Below are positions 1 to 15,500 of a stretch of DNA of 64,000 nt, in pieces. Position numbers and translations under genes: made by a program. The notes below the pieces were generated by a model that was not told the origin of the DNA, made no database searches, and worked only from the letters and a program-made list of their open reading frames with translations. Source of the stretch: Mactra quadrangularis (lineage: Eukaryota; Mollusca; Bivalvia; Venerida; Mactridae); contig CM046294.1 in NCBI GenBank assembly GCA_025267735.1, forward strand, positions 2,824,001-2,888,000, written 5' to 3'. How positions within the stretch are numbered: the first letter of the stretch is position 1; each line of letters begins with the position of its first letter.

Positions 1-595
1 GAGCTTTATACCATATTTAAGCTAGTTTTCATAAACACACAAAAAACTGTTAGTACAACACGGGACTGTCCCCTAGTCTTGCCCCTGTAAAAACTGTATT
101 TTCCCGAAATACACGCCAGATCATGGATTGCTTCAATAAAACACCTAATTTTATTCAACAAACCAACTATTCCGTCCAATCTTCATCTTTCAATGATAAT
201 AATTGTCCATTTTTAATTTCCAATACGATGTTACTACAGAGTAACCATCTTAAATCATCTAACAAGTCAAGAACCAATGAACAATCGCAATACCTAATGA
301 TCATGTGATACTTAAGATGGCTGTTAATATATATTGGTATGTTCTATCAAGTTCCTATCAAACCTGTTCAATAAAAGATCACTGCTTAAGTCACTACTTT
401 CAGAGCTTTTAACTCCTCATGTGGACTCCCGAGGAGGAAAACATGAATATTCAATCTATGAATTCAGGGTTTGAAAATTGTCCAGTTGAAATATGTTGTG
501 GTGCACAGTGGTGGTCCAAAAAAGTCTAATTGTGGTTGTCTATAAATGTCTAATTGTGCTGACCATATCTCTATTGACTATATTATATATTACAG
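1..595 (+). other. ABCF3 upstream intron (5' part outside window)
   Basis: This stretch precedes the first visible ABCF3 exon and ends in a pyrimidine/AT tract with an acceptor AG at 594-595. No exon matching the expected ABCF3 N-terminus (about 25 residues in animal homologues) could be found here, so the start codon probably lies left of the window. No other gene or repeat is recognised. Confidence 0.6.
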
Positions 596-3500
596 GAATG
601 TTAGAAGACTCTGATGTGACAGCGTCATCAGAAGATATATTTGAAGCTATTGGTCCTTTCCTTGAACAAGTTGATGAGAACAAAACTGAAGATGATATAA
701 GAGATATTTGTAACAGACTTTTTGCACTTACAAGTACTGGGTATGATCTTTGTTCAGTCTTCACTCATGCATAAAAAAGTTGAAATCTCTGTATTCAAAT
801 TCATACTAATTTATTTTAGCTCAATTATAAAACAAATTCTTACAACTGAGATTAATCAATTTTGAGTCCACTTTCCAGTCCCCCAGTACTGAGCTAGTAA
901 GATAAAGTTTCTTGCTCAAGGAATCAACGGGGTAGGTTTTGAATGGATTTAAACCAACGCTGAGCTAACTATCCAATGATAACCAGTCAAACATCGTAAC
1001 TGCTCAGCCATGCAGGCTCCAGTAATCTCTGTACTTAAATATATGAAATTTTGATAATATGGACTTAAAACATTGTTAGGTGATCTTAACAAGAGAAATA
1101 GTAAGATTATTTTAAGATTATTTCATGAAATTTTATTATATTCTGCCATGGTGTTACATTTTGATTTAATGAAGAGTGTGTAAGTTATAAGTAATATTCC
1201 AACAAACGGAAAAAAATACATAATAAATTCAATGTTATACATCTTCATGAATTAAGTTAAATTCAGGTTAAATTTGTTGGCATGAATAAATTCTTACTGT
1301 ATAACTTTGAAACATTGTAATAGTTTTTTGTAATTACAGAGATGTATCAAATGAGGTTCACAAAGGTCCACACAAAATACTAGATGCTCCCATACATCTT
1401 GGTTCATTGATAGAAGACAAGAAGACAGTTGCTGAGGGATCATCAAGTATATGGATGACAAAAAGAGACAGTGGTCTTGTGAGTACCTGCTGAATTGGTT
1501 CAATTAAATATTAAAATTTTTTAGACAGTGAGAATATTGAAACTATTTATTGATATTGTAAAGATTGTTGCATTTATGAGGATGTTACAGTTATTGCTTT
1601 AAATTTTCTTTAGCACTATTTTGATGTAGTATGTTTGGACCTAGTTACACATGGTGATCGGTGATAGATCCATTGTTCATTTTCTCTCGTTAAGAAAGAA
1701 ACTGACTAATACCAAAATTAAGCACCGATGTCTCCAATTAGCTGTCATTTTATCATTTATCACAAGCTGTTCTGAAAAGATGAGTTTAATCTTAAAACTA
1801 ACCGATCAGGATGTTTAAAAATCTCAATCGGTAAAATAAATTACCAATTGACAAGATGTCTATGACTGATATCACTGATATGCTTTTGATAAGCCACGGA
1901 TGTACAAATATGAATCACCGATGGGAAAAGACAATAAGTTTCACCTCTGTTACAATTATGTCCTGTAATATATTTTCAGCAAGTAAATTCCAAACAACTA
2001 GCTAAAGCAGAAGCTCAAATACAAAAGAAACTGAAAAAGTCAGCTGATAAAGATACTACTACTAAAAAACCAAATGGGTAATTATTAGACATATTTCAAT
2101 ACAATTTTAGCTGCCCGGCTAGCTCAGTTGGTAGCACGCTAGTCTACTGATCGAGGGGTCGTGGGTTGGATTCCCATGCGGGGCATATTTCTTGAAGCTT
2201 GGTCATGAAATTATTTCTACAGCCATTCTCCCTCCTACCAATGATTTTTAATGTAGGGCAGTTGTCAGTCACTGACGAAAGTATGCGCTTAGTAGTTTGT
2301 TAACAGCTAAATCTAGAGATTTAGCCTTTCCAGGAGTGAGTAGGTTGACTGACTGCCGTTACAATATGTTGCTACGTCGTTAAACCCAACAAACAAACAA
2401 ACTCTGCCATCTAGAGCCTATATCTATTTATAAACAGACTACATTGAAGCTGGATTAGGTTAACATATGTTTGATGAGCTAGTCCATTAAAGATGTATGT
2501 AAGCCCTCCTGGCTACAACGTAGCTGTGTCGGTTGCACTTAAGTCTACTTATCGTAGGGTTCTTGGATGGGGTATACATTTGTAGATTAGAATTTGGTCA
2601 TGAAGTAATTTCTACTGTCATTCTCCCTCCCACCACTGATTCTAAATAATGAGTTAATCCGGTAGGTAGGGCAGTTGTTTGTATTGATGGAATTATGGGC
2701 CTTGTAACTGATTAACTGCCAAATCCAGATGTTTAGCTTTCAAGGAACTGTGGGTAGGTTGAGAGCCTGCTGTCATATGACCTATACAATGTGTTGCTAC
2801 TGGGTAAAATCTTACAAAAAAATAAGTTCTATGTATGTACATTTATATAATGTTTTTATAATTGTAGACTTATGGATGGTCCAACAGCTAGTCAACAACT
2901 CAATAGAAAAGACATGAAACTTGATCAATCTGGTGTAAATAGATCCTATGATATAAAAATAGAAAATTTTGATATAGCCTTTGGTGAGAGGTAAGTTAAC
3001 ATCTGGTCATTTTGTGACAGTGTTTATTACATTGGTGAAAGTTTTCAATATTAATACTGATTTCAGTATTTTGTGAACAAATTACTCTATGTAATTTATA
3101 TGAATTCTGTCTATTTCAGTATTTTGGAAATAGGTTTTCAGTATTTTCAAAATTTTCAACTTCATCCATGTTATTATAAGCATTTACTGCATGCTTGGGT
3201 GAAAGTTTCAGGTACTTAATATTTTGAGAATTAATCACTGTAATGTAATTTATTTGAAAGCTATTTTAGTATTTTGAAAGTAGGTTTTCAGTATTTTCAA
3301 ATTTCGCCCATTACTGCATGTGAAGAAGTTATGGACTGACAACCTGGAGGAAAAAACAGATGATGGTTGAATGCAAAACTTGTGTAACTTGCAAATAAAG
3401 AAAAATGAGGACCCATCAAAATAGGGCCAAAAACTTACTATTAATATGTGCTTGCCACCTAGGCCTGTAATGTTCAAATTTTTGTTGGCTAAATAAAACG

Positions 3501-6500
3501 CTATTGACCCAATAGTTAATACATACATAACTAGAACTAAAATTTTGCTTGAATGGTATTAGCACTTAAAGCTAAAATTGAAACATGAATATTTTACACT
3601 GATTTTCAAAATGTTATGCAGTATTTTCAATTATATGTAATAAAAGATATCTGAAACCTTCTATTGAACATTAAACTAAATAAATGATATCCCATAAATT
3701 TTTGATTGCCAGCTATGTCATCATATATCAGAATATTTAGTGGCCTCATAGAAATCTGGGGGGGGGGTCCAAAGGCATTTATGAATGTATTGGTTGATGA
3801 CTAAAGTCAGGAACTTCGGGACTAAAGAAATGATGTTTTCCGAATGAATGTAGAAAAAGAAGAAAATAATAAAATTCATGAATTTCCAAATTTCGAAAAA
3901 TTATTTAACTTTCTTCATTACAACTGTTGTTATATATATTACAGGGTATTATTAACTGGTGCTACACTACATTTATCTGAAGGTAGAAGATACGGTCTAT
4001 GTGGTAGAAATGGTCTGGGTAAAACTACCCTACTTAAAATGATCTCTAGGTAGGTTTTTTAAGTTTTTAAAATATTTGACTTAAAATGATATGAAAAAAA
4101 AGTATTAACTTACAGTTGTCTCTGTTTTATTGTATAGTAAATTATAGGCTCTAGTTTTATGTGCACATGAATCGAATCACAAGCGCTTTAGCTTCTATGT
4201 TTACATAGTGTTAATGCATGTGTCTATGTTAGAATTATTTACACACAATAATTAAGAATTGATGTTTATCAAAACTGCCATGTATACATGTGATATTAGT
4301 TAGTGATTCATGAGCTTAGGGATAGAAAGATCCTGGGTTCCAACCCCAGTATGGGCAGTGCTAATTTCCTAGAGTGCAAAATTACACTACAGTAACTGTT
4401 GTTCCTCTCCACCCAGATGAACATGTGTTCTGTTAAAGATCACCTGTCTGTTGGTGATTTCAATGATCAAGAGTTATCATACAAAATTGTAAAGTTGTCT
4501 AAACATGTATATGAAAGCAGACTTTAAACAGCACTTTATCTTTTAAGGCCCAGCATGGCCGGCAAAATCTTTAAATTGTTTACTTGTCCGATCTTTTCAA
4601 CTGGTAAAAGTTACTTGTCCGTATGAACATTATAGAATAAAATTATTGAAAAATCCACTTGTTCGTACTTGTCTTGGGACAACATGGACAATACAGACTA
4701 TTGATTTTGCTGCCCCTGAGGGGTGGCACTAAGAATTTTCTACTTAGATTCCTCTTCTATTTTTTTCAGTGGTAACTTACAGATTCCATCCCATATAACT
4801 ATATTACATGTAGAACAAGAGGTAGTTGGTGATGATACAGTATCTTTAGAAAGTGTGTTAGAGAGTGATGTGGAAAGACATAATCTTTTAAAAAGAGAAA
4901 AAGAATTAAATACAATACTTAATTCAAGGTATTTTAAAATAATAAAAAGAAGAATTCACACTTCTGCATATTTATTTGTATTTTTAACTCAACGTTTCGA
5001 CATTTACGTCTTCATCCGGTTAACATTTTAATACAATGAAATTATTTCAAGGTATGCAATATATATATCGAGTTTGTTAAAATTACATTTTTAAGACAAT
5101 GTTCTACTAAATGGGTTTGCCTTATGTGATCATAAATTGTGGGTTTTCTTTTCATTAGCTGTACATGACATGTTGAAGTTAAATTTTTTAATGCATTTCC
5201 TTCCTTGGTTTATATTTCAGCTAGACTTTTTTAGGATATTAATGCTACCTTACTTTGTTTGTTTGTTTTTCCTTGGGTGTAACACTTAGCAGCATGTTCT
5301 ATTTGATACAATATTTGGAAATGTTTTACAATTGAGTTTTTGTTCAAAATGTATAGTATATATTTTATATTCCAAAAAAAAGAAAAAGAAAATGGAGATG
5401 ACTCATTGTATTGTATTTAATATTTCTATGCAAGGGAGATAATTCACTTATTTGTTTTTCAGTGCAAAGGGAGATAATTCATTGTCCACAGAGTTGTCTG
5501 AAATCTATGAAAGATTAGAAGCTATTGAAGCCAGTAAAGCCCCTGCTAGAGCAGCTGTCATATTGGCTGGTCTAGGATTCTCACCAGAGATGCAGAGAGC
5601 TCCAACAAAGTATGTCCTGAAAAATTTACCATTACAGAAAAAAACCTTTATGCTTCACTATTTGGTTGTGGTCTATCTTACTCGATTGAGCATTTCTTAG
5701 TAAAATTTTTACATGCAACACTTTAGACTTATACCTTTGGATCCACTAAAGGGACTCACTTAAAGTTGTTAACAAAAATTAAAAAAAGGCTTAAATTTTA
5801 CAAATATGAATTGGTAATTATTGTTTGACTGATTTATTTCATTAGAAAAATTAAGTTCTGTCTTGAAAGCACTTTTGTTTAAAGATTAGCATTGCCTTGA
5901 ACAAAACACTCAATAAGTTGAGCGTGCTGTCATAAGACTGTTCTTGTAATGTGATTGATAGTAATTGAAGATATTTTTTATTACATGAAATTGTAATTAA
6001 TTTATTACAAGTCCAATTTTCAGTGTAATCATTTGTTACATTTTAGATTACTTCACTAAATTAAACGTACATTTTACTAAACATTGTATTTCAGATCATT
6101 ATCTGGTGGATGGAGAATGAGATTGGCTTTAGCAAGAGCTTTATTTTCGAAGTATGTATTTGAACCTTTTTTTGGAGAAATTTCAATTATATTTAAATAG
6201 TGGTGTGAAAAAAAGTTTTTTCCTTTTGTGGATCCTTTAAACAGGGTCTCATGGAGATCAAATGCCATAAGATCTAGCCTGGTAGAGATGTAGATGACAA
6301 ATAAACCCAGATTTGATTGATTGATTGATTAATAGTTCACTCTGATAATATTGAAATAGTTCAAGGTTATGTTGGCATATCACTTAGCATGATCTCTTAC
6401 AATAGATATTTCTTCAGTCATGGTTATATAGAGCTTTGTTCATATTTAACTAGTTTGTCTATAAATTTTCTCTTTAATTCTCCATGTAATGTTTTTTTTA

Positions 6501-9500
6501 TGTGTAGGTTTATAATAATATTGTTGCTGGTCAACTGGTCATGCCATTATTTTTAATATGTTATATTCTATTTTATTTCAGACCTGACTTACTGTTACTT
6601 GATGGTATGTAATATTTATATTCAACATTTCTGATAAGTTCTTTTGTAAATGTACACATATTATTTCATGGATAATGATATTATTATTATTCGTGTTATT
6701 TAGGTTCATTGTGCAGTGGGCTATGCCCAAGACTTTCAATCTGGTGTTCCTATGAGGTTTTTGAGTCTCACTAGGATTATACTCTTCCACTAAAATTTGA
6801 CAATCTCAATCTTTCTCCATTAATGAGATTTATGAAAAAGCTGTCAGCTTAGTTGAGTACTAGTTAGGGCTGTCACGATATGCTAGAAGGGTATCGCAAT
6901 ATATTGCAATATGCTGGCATCGTTTCACGATACATACCACGATATATTGTGGGCTTTTAGGTATTTTGTGCTTCCGCTGTATATAACAGAAACATGGCAA
7001 ATTTTACATGCAGCTACTGATAGAATCTAGCCTCTTTAAGTATATACGGTCACTTAGGAGTGTGACACGCCCCGATGAATCTAGCCTCTTTAAGTATATA
7101 CGGTCACTTAGGAGTGTGACACGCCCCAATCAGTTAAATTCTTGTAACTTAAGGTTAAATGGATTGAACAATGGAAAAAAGAACATTTTGCTACTTATTT
7201 CGCGAAGGGAAGAATTTTCCAATGAAATAAAAAATTATTGCCTTATACCAGTACCTTATCACAATATGTATTGCTACAGCTGTGTATTGCAATATACCAG
7301 TATATCGTAACTGCTCTAGTACTAGTCCAGGAAAGCTTGGCTAGCTAGTTGACCATTAGACTACTTATGTTCTGGACAGAGTGCAATTTTATTGGACTCT
7401 TATTAGTGGCTAAATTCATAGAGACTGCTGTAGATTTAAGCCTCTCCAACACCAGTGAGTTGGTTGACTGATTGCAACAACTGAGAATTTTTTTTTTACA
7501 TTAATCATGATTTCAATAAATGCTGCTGTACATATAACATTTGTTAGTCTTATTTATTGTTTTCTTATTTTATAGAACCCACTAACATGTTGGACATGAA
7601 AGCTATTATATGGCTTGAAAACTATTTACAAGTAAGTAAACAGTGTGCTTGGTAAAAAATGTTAACATTATATGAAAATCATTGCTTCAACAGTTTTTAA
7701 ATGTGAGGTATTGATAGCATTTCGTTTTAACTTAACTACTGTGAAACCCCTGTACACCAGAAACCCTCCAAACTGGAATTCTCTCTGAACCTGGTTTTTT
7801 CTAAGTCCAAATAACTTTTCTGTTTCAATAAAAAGTATATAAATACTAAGTGGTAAAGGTTTAGCTATACAGTGATGATTTATATATAACTGATAGTACA
7901 AGTACCTTGCAAAGATCTGGGAATAAAACAGTTATGTCAGGGAAAAATCAGGGAACTTCATTATAGAATTTCTGTGGCCACCCTGTTTTTTATATATCAA
8001 AAACACCCTCATTCTAGAAACCTGTATTCCAGAACTTGGATTAGTTTTAGCTCTCAAATCTGGGTAGGTAGTGCAGTTGGTAGCGCACCTGGATTTTGAA
8101 TCTAGTGTCCCAAAGGGGGTATTGGCTTCGAATCCCACCCAGGGAGGTTATTTCCATCCATGAAAATAAATGAGAAGTTTCCCACCTTGTGGAAGAGTAG
8201 CTGAGTATTTGGGTTCAGGAAAGCTAGGTTAGGTTTGCTGGTGGTCTTGAAATAACCTAAAAATTGTGTTGACAAGCCATTTAACCTAGTTTAAATAAAT
8301 AAACAAATGTTAGCTCAAACTTTATATTGTGTCACTCAAAAATGACCCCCGAATATCAAAAGTCAAAAGATGAAAAATTCATTTCAGTGCTAAAAATCTC
8401 CAGTTTATTTCAATGTAAACTCTATAATAATAATCTGTCTATTTCTTTACAGACTTGGGCGACTACTATACTTGTAGTATCTCACGATCGTTCGTTTTTA
8501 AATGCTGTGTGTACAGACATTGTTCATTTATATAATAAAAAACTGGACACATATAAAGGAAATTATGATCAATTTGATAAAACCAAAGAAGAAAGATTAA
8601 AGAATCAAAAGAAAGAATATGAAGCCCAGAAGCAATACAGAGATCATATACAGGTTGGTGTTTGTTTGGTTTTAAATCTATTTTTAAGTTCGCACCTTGA
8701 CTGGTAATCATTGGATAGCCAACTCTGAGTTTGTTCAAAATCCAAATCGGCCTTACTACTCAGCATATGCAATAGATGTTGGTGTCATTTGAAAGTGCAA
8801 AGCCTTAGCTACGTGTTTATGTATTAATCCGTGAAATGCGATTATTTATTATGGAGAAACTGGCCTCTAATTAAACTAGGTAAAAACTACCAACTTTTTT
8901 AAGTAATATACAGTCAATTCGCATTATCTCGACTACGCTTGAGTCGAATTTTCGTTGTCTCGATAGAAAATCGGAAGTCCCGATTTTTTCCCTTCTTTAT
9001 CTATGTGAAAAATGCATGTTTATCTCGATCTTTTTCTCTCGACTTTTTCCATATCTCGATCATAAATTACGGACCAAAACGTTTGTTTTACTCTATAATC
9101 CTAATGTTTAACTCGACTAGTCAAAGATGTCATCGGCAATCTGACGAGGTGCGAAAAACAAAACGCGCCAATCAATTAGCGATCACTCTGTGAAACTGAT
9201 ACATAGGGGTCAATTTTAATCAACATGTCATTTAACAATAGTGAATTAACAAAGTGACAGCTTTTTGATTGACAGGTGTCACAATTAAATTAATTGAGCA
9301 TCGTGGACTCTTTACTTGTTACATATGCTTTTTTATGAAAAAGTATGTATAAAAATAAAATATTAAAAAAACGAAACATCTTTTATATTCCTATATTTAT
9401 TTAATTTCGTTTTTAGTTGATCGATATGTTTATACTCAATTTTAAAGCATACTCTTAATAACTAAAATTAATCACTCCACGCGCTTCAGAAAAATGCGGT

Positions 9501-12500
9501 CGGACATAAAGTTGTTAACAACTTGATTATATCTGTTACTACTCAATTTTACTTAGTGATCTTCTTTGTGTGTCGTTAGCAAGACGCGGCAATGATAGAT
9601 TGCTGGACATCTAAGAAAAGCCGACATAGCGTGAGTTGTATGGCGATCAATGACGTCACAACACGCGTTCACACACCCAGGCTTAAATATTTGATATAAA
9701 ATTGTTGACTGGCTACAAATTGTCAAATAAATATACGCTCGATAAGTTTGCTTCATCGAGATATAGTCTGTGTAAAATTAGAAATCAAAAGTAGATTTTC
9801 GGAAAATACGCGAATTGTTTTATAACTCGTCGAGACGAAACAGCGTCAGAGTGAACATACAACACAACAACTTGGAGTACATTTGTGATATAATTAGTAA
9901 AATCCTATTTACAGTCGTAATAAAGCAATTATTTTAAACTACACGCTCTGAACAGGTAAAAAGTGCTACTGAAGACCTCAAACTTACCTCCCTTCATAAG
10001 TTTTGTTTATCTCGACTATTCGTTATCTCGACTATTTTTCAACAGTCCCAACTAAGTCGAGATAACGAGAATTGACTGTACCTTATATATACCTAATATA
10101 CCTTATATATACCTAATATACCTTATATATACCTAATATACCTTATATATACCTAATATATCTTATATATATACCTAATATACCTTATATATACCTAATA
10201 TATCTTATATATATACCTAATATACCTTATATATACCTAATATATCTTATATATATCTAATATACCTTATATATACCTAATATACCTTATATATACCTAA
10301 TATACCTTATATATACCTTATATATACCTAATATACCTTATATATACCTAATATACCTTATATATACCTAATATACCTTATATATATACCTAATATACCT
10401 TATATATACCTAATATACCTTATATATATACCTAATATACCTTATATATACCTAATATACCTTATATATATACCTAATATACCTTATATATATACCTAAT
10501 ATACCTTATATATATACCTAATATACCTTGTATATATACCTAATATACCTTATATATATACCTAATATACCTTATATATACCTAATATACCTTATATATA
10601 TACTTAATATACCTTATATATATACCTAATATACCTTATATATATACCTAATATACCTTATATATATACCTAATATACCTTATATATATACCTAATATTA
10701 GGGCTCTACACCGGTATTCGATATATATCGAATACCGGTATTGTAGGTTCGATAGACATATCGGATCGAACGTTTCCGTATCGAACAAAATATCGATCAA
10801 TGACACTCATACAAATAAAATCCATGGTCTGCAAATCGTTTGATATTTTGTATCGCCAAATCGACATTCTACTACTACCAATTAGGTATGTAATAATATG
10901 TGGACAAACAATACCATAATTTGACATTCCTTTAAGCTAATGTCTTACATCGGCTACGTCATGTTATGTCCTTTTTTTAATCAAAGGGAAGTAACTGTTT
11001 CAGTTAGACTATCCATTTTATGTACTTTCGTTTTCAATTAGTCTGGGAACTATTAACGATCACTTTTTTTAAACTGACCAATTTTGAGAGCCACAAGTCT
11101 CTTGGATATGTTCGGGTAGATCCTCAATATGAATAGAACTTTAATTGGCCCCAAGCGATATTCTTGTTAATAGCTGAAATTCTGAAAGAGTATGCTTTTT
11201 CTTTTGCCGATATTTGTTTAGTGTCTTGCAAATATGAATTACTGGAGATAAATCTAACTAAAACCAAGCATCAACAAAATGATTTCATTTTGCAAAAGTA
11301 CATAAACGATCGATTATCGAACGCAGTCAGTCAATATTGATGTTAATACACAGGCTTTTCGTGACACAAAAGCCCGTCTGCAATATTACATTTGTCCGAG
11401 AATATGTTGCCTCCAAAAAATAAAGTTTGGGGTTATTATTTTGTACAAAAAAAACCGGACGGACCAGAGTGAACTACATGCTGCAAAAATGTTGTAAGCA
11501 AAGGGGACAAAACTTGGCCCTACATGTCACCCTGTCAGCAGACAGATCATGTCTAGACACAGACTCACTCATTCTCATACCCAGTGGCTATCAAGATTCT
11601 CAAGTAAGATTGAGAAGATAACCTCTGATACAAGAATGAGACACACTCGATGCAATGATATTTCTTAAAAATGCAAACTTCAAAGACTTTAACATTTAGA
11701 ATATTAATAACACAGTATATTTAGTAGTATGGTGTCAAAACGAATAAAATAAATGAATAAAATATCACTGTTTTGCAGTTTTATAAAAAAATATATTTAT
11801 TATTAAAATATCATATGATATATCGAATACCGATCATTTTGTATCGATACGAATATCGTATCGATCATTCTGACCGATATAGAGCCCTACCTAATATACC
11901 TTATATATATACCTTATCATACCTTTATATATATATATATATATACCTACCTTATATATATATACCTTATACCACTATCCATATCATTACCTAATATACC
12001 ATAAACTATCCTATACCACTATCCTTATATATATACCTAATATACCTTATATATACCACTATCCATATCATTACCTCAGAGAATCCTATAAACTATCCTA
12101 TACCATATCCATATCATTACCCCTTCAGAGAATCCATAAACTATCCTATACCACTATCCATATCATTACCTAATATATCTTATATATATACCTAATATAC
12201 CTTATATATACCTAATATACCTTATCTATACCAATATACCTTATATATACCTAATATACCTTATATATACCTAATATACCTTATATATACCTAATATACC
12301 TTATATATACATAATATACCTTATATATACCTAATATACCTTATATATATACCTAATATACCTTATATATATACCTAATATACCTTGTATATACCTAATA
12401 TATCTTATATATATACCTAATATATCTTATATATACCTAATATATCTTATATATATCTAATATACCTTATATATACATAATATACCTTATATATACCTAA

Positions 12501-15500
12501 TATACCTTATATATATACCTGTAATATACCTTATATATACCTAATATACCTTATATATACCTAATATACCTTATATATACCTAATATACCTTATATATAC
12601 CTAATATACCTTATATATACCTAATATACCTTATATATACCTAATATACCTTATATATACCTAATATACCTTATATATACCTAATATATCTTATATATAC
12701 CTTATATACCTTATATATACCTTATATACCTTATATATACCTAATATACCTTATATATACCTAATATACCTTATATATACCTAATATACCTTATATATAC
12801 CTAATATACCTTATATATATACTTAATATACCTTATATATATACCTAATATACCTTATATATATACCTAATATACCTTATATATACCTAATATACCTTAT
12901 ATATACATAATATACCTTATATATATACCTAATATACCTTATATATATACCTAATATACCTTATATATATAGTGTTTTTGGTTCTGAAGTGTGTTGGCTG
13001 CCCTTTGGATGTGATAGCATGAATTTCTTGTCAAATGAATCATTAATCAAATCTGGATGGTTTATTTGTCAACTGCTGCTGGTGTCCCAGGGACTCAGGT
13101 AGACAGCAGGCAGCTAGATCTTCTTGCATGACTTTCTTGTAACCCTGTCTAGGGGATCACTATTATGCAGGTTACATGTCTTCAAATCTGCTTTCACACA
13201 TTCTAACCAGGACTTCATTGGCCGTCCATGTTTATCAGAGGATGGGATGCTCAAGTTTGTAATTGAGTGACCATGACTATACCACTTCAGTCTTCTTGCA
13301 CGGAGAGCATTGGTAACCATCTGAATGCCTAGTTTGAAACAATAAAGTGATATTTACAACAAATATCAGTTGTAAGAATGTTGATATTAAGCGCCCCTGT
13401 TGTGATAATTTCATACAACAAATATCAGTTGTAAGAATGTTGATATTAAGCGCCCCTGTTGTGATAATTTCATACTTTCATTGTGACATGTAAACAAACT
13501 GAAATTTTTATATAACATTTTATATTAAAATTTTTCAGGTGTTCATAGATAGATTTAGATATAATGCCAACAGAGCATCACAAGTACAGAGTAAACTTAA
13601 AATGTTAGAAAAATTGTAAGTTTCATTATTTTTATTTGTATTTTATCTTATTTTGTATTTATGACGACTGAAGTTATGTTTTCATGGAAATGTGTCAAGA
13701 CTCTTCCCTACAACATCGTTTTTTTGGAACCAGTAATTTGTAGTCTGTAATGTTATGTTTTAATAGATTAGCTGTTAAGAATTCTAAACAGATTTTGTTG
13801 AGATAAACTTGTTATTAGTCAGCATGCTCTGTAAACAAGCAACCCAGTATGCTCAGTTGGTAGCAAGCAAGTCTACTGATCGAGGGGTTGATGGTTCGAT
13901 TCCCGGACGGGGCATGCTTTAGTGGAGATTGGTCATGAAATTATTTCTGTGGTCATTCTCCCTCCTAGCAATGATTTTTAGTTATGTAGGGCAGTTGTCA
14001 GTCACTGACAAAAGTATGTGCTTAGTAGTTGGTTAACAGCTGAATTCAGAGATTTAGCCTGTCCAGGAGCAGTGAGTAGGTTGACTGTCCACTGTTATAT
14101 GACCTATACAATGTGTTGCCACGACGTTAAACCCGACAAACATACAATCTGTAAACAAGCTCTTATTTATTATGATCTTTCTATTGTAATAGAATTTAAA
14201 ATGTTGTATAATTTATGTTTTATATTTCAGACCTCCTTTAGAGCCACCTGGCAAAGACTCAGATGTCACATTGAGGTATATAAAGATTGTATCATAGGAT
14301 TTGTAATATTTGTATCATTCTCCTGGGCCCCGTATTATCAAGCGTCTTATGATCAATTTTAGTCGTAAATCCTCCTATAAAATTATTGTATTGTTTAAAT
14401 TATCATAAGATTTTTGATAATATGCTGCCCTGGGCTTGATATTAATTTTAAAATTTGATTGCCTGTTGAACCTCTTGTAAATTTCACTTGTCTAAACCAA
14501 GTGTTAACTAGCAGTTATGAGTTGCTTGAATTCAAATATAAGTAAGGGGCAATAGGACGACGATTAATGTAGAGCTCTGTTTTCTTGCAAACTTCATCTC
14601 ATATTGAAACAGCATTAAAACAACTTTGATTTGTTATATAAATCAACATAAATCTAAATCTTTATCTATAACTTGGTACAACAGTTATTTGTTTATTGAT
14701 TGGAATCATTTTTATGGACCAAAATCTAGACTAACACATTTTAACTTTGTAGCATATTCATGTCATTCTTTTTGTTGGAATCTAAATACATGTAACTTTC
14801 TGTTGGCCAAAAGCTGCCCGGCTAGCTCAATTGGTAGCAGGCTAGTCTACTGATTGAGTGGTCGTGGTTTTGATTCTCGGGCAGGGCATACTTTCGTGGA
14901 GCTTGGTCATGAAATTATTTCTTGGGACATTCTCCTACTTACCAATGATTTTTAATTATGTAGGGCAGTTGTCAGTCACTGACGAAAGTATGCGCTTAGT
15001 ATTTGGTTAAAAGCTAAATCCAGAGATTTAGCCTTTCTAGGAGGAGTGAGTAGGCTGACTGACTGTCATTATATGACCTATACAATGTGTTGCTATGGCA
15101 TAAAACCAAACAAACAAACAAACTGTTGGCCAATGTGTTATTTTTCCGCATTCAACTGTGTAATTTTTTTATCACAGACATATTTTTTTCTTAGTTTTCT
15201 TTGTAGAATTCTTTTTGCTGTGGTCTTTGACTTGTGAGAGCAATACAAGGAATTTCATGATTTAAAAAATATAAGCTTTTCACCAGTATAAATATATGAT
15301 TTTATCATTTCAGATTCCCAGAATGTGAAAAGTTGACATCGAATATATTACAGCTTGATGAAGCACAATTTTATTATGATAAATCACGTATTATATTTGA
15401 AGATGTAGATTGTAATGCTAATATGAGTTCTAGAATATGTATAGTAAGTATTTCTTGTCTTTTATCAGCGGGATTTTCAAAGAAAAAATTCGGCTTATAG

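Noticed and set aside
2113..2190. tRNA-Lys gene
   Set aside because: The head looks like tRNA-Lys but is followed by a conserved body and (AAAC)n tail repeated at many sites, and the acceptor stem and anticodon arm do not fold cleanly; it is a SINE promoter.
10079..12972. CRISPR-like array
   Set aside because: Units are contiguous 20-22-bp AT repeats without unique spacers, in a eukaryotic intron.
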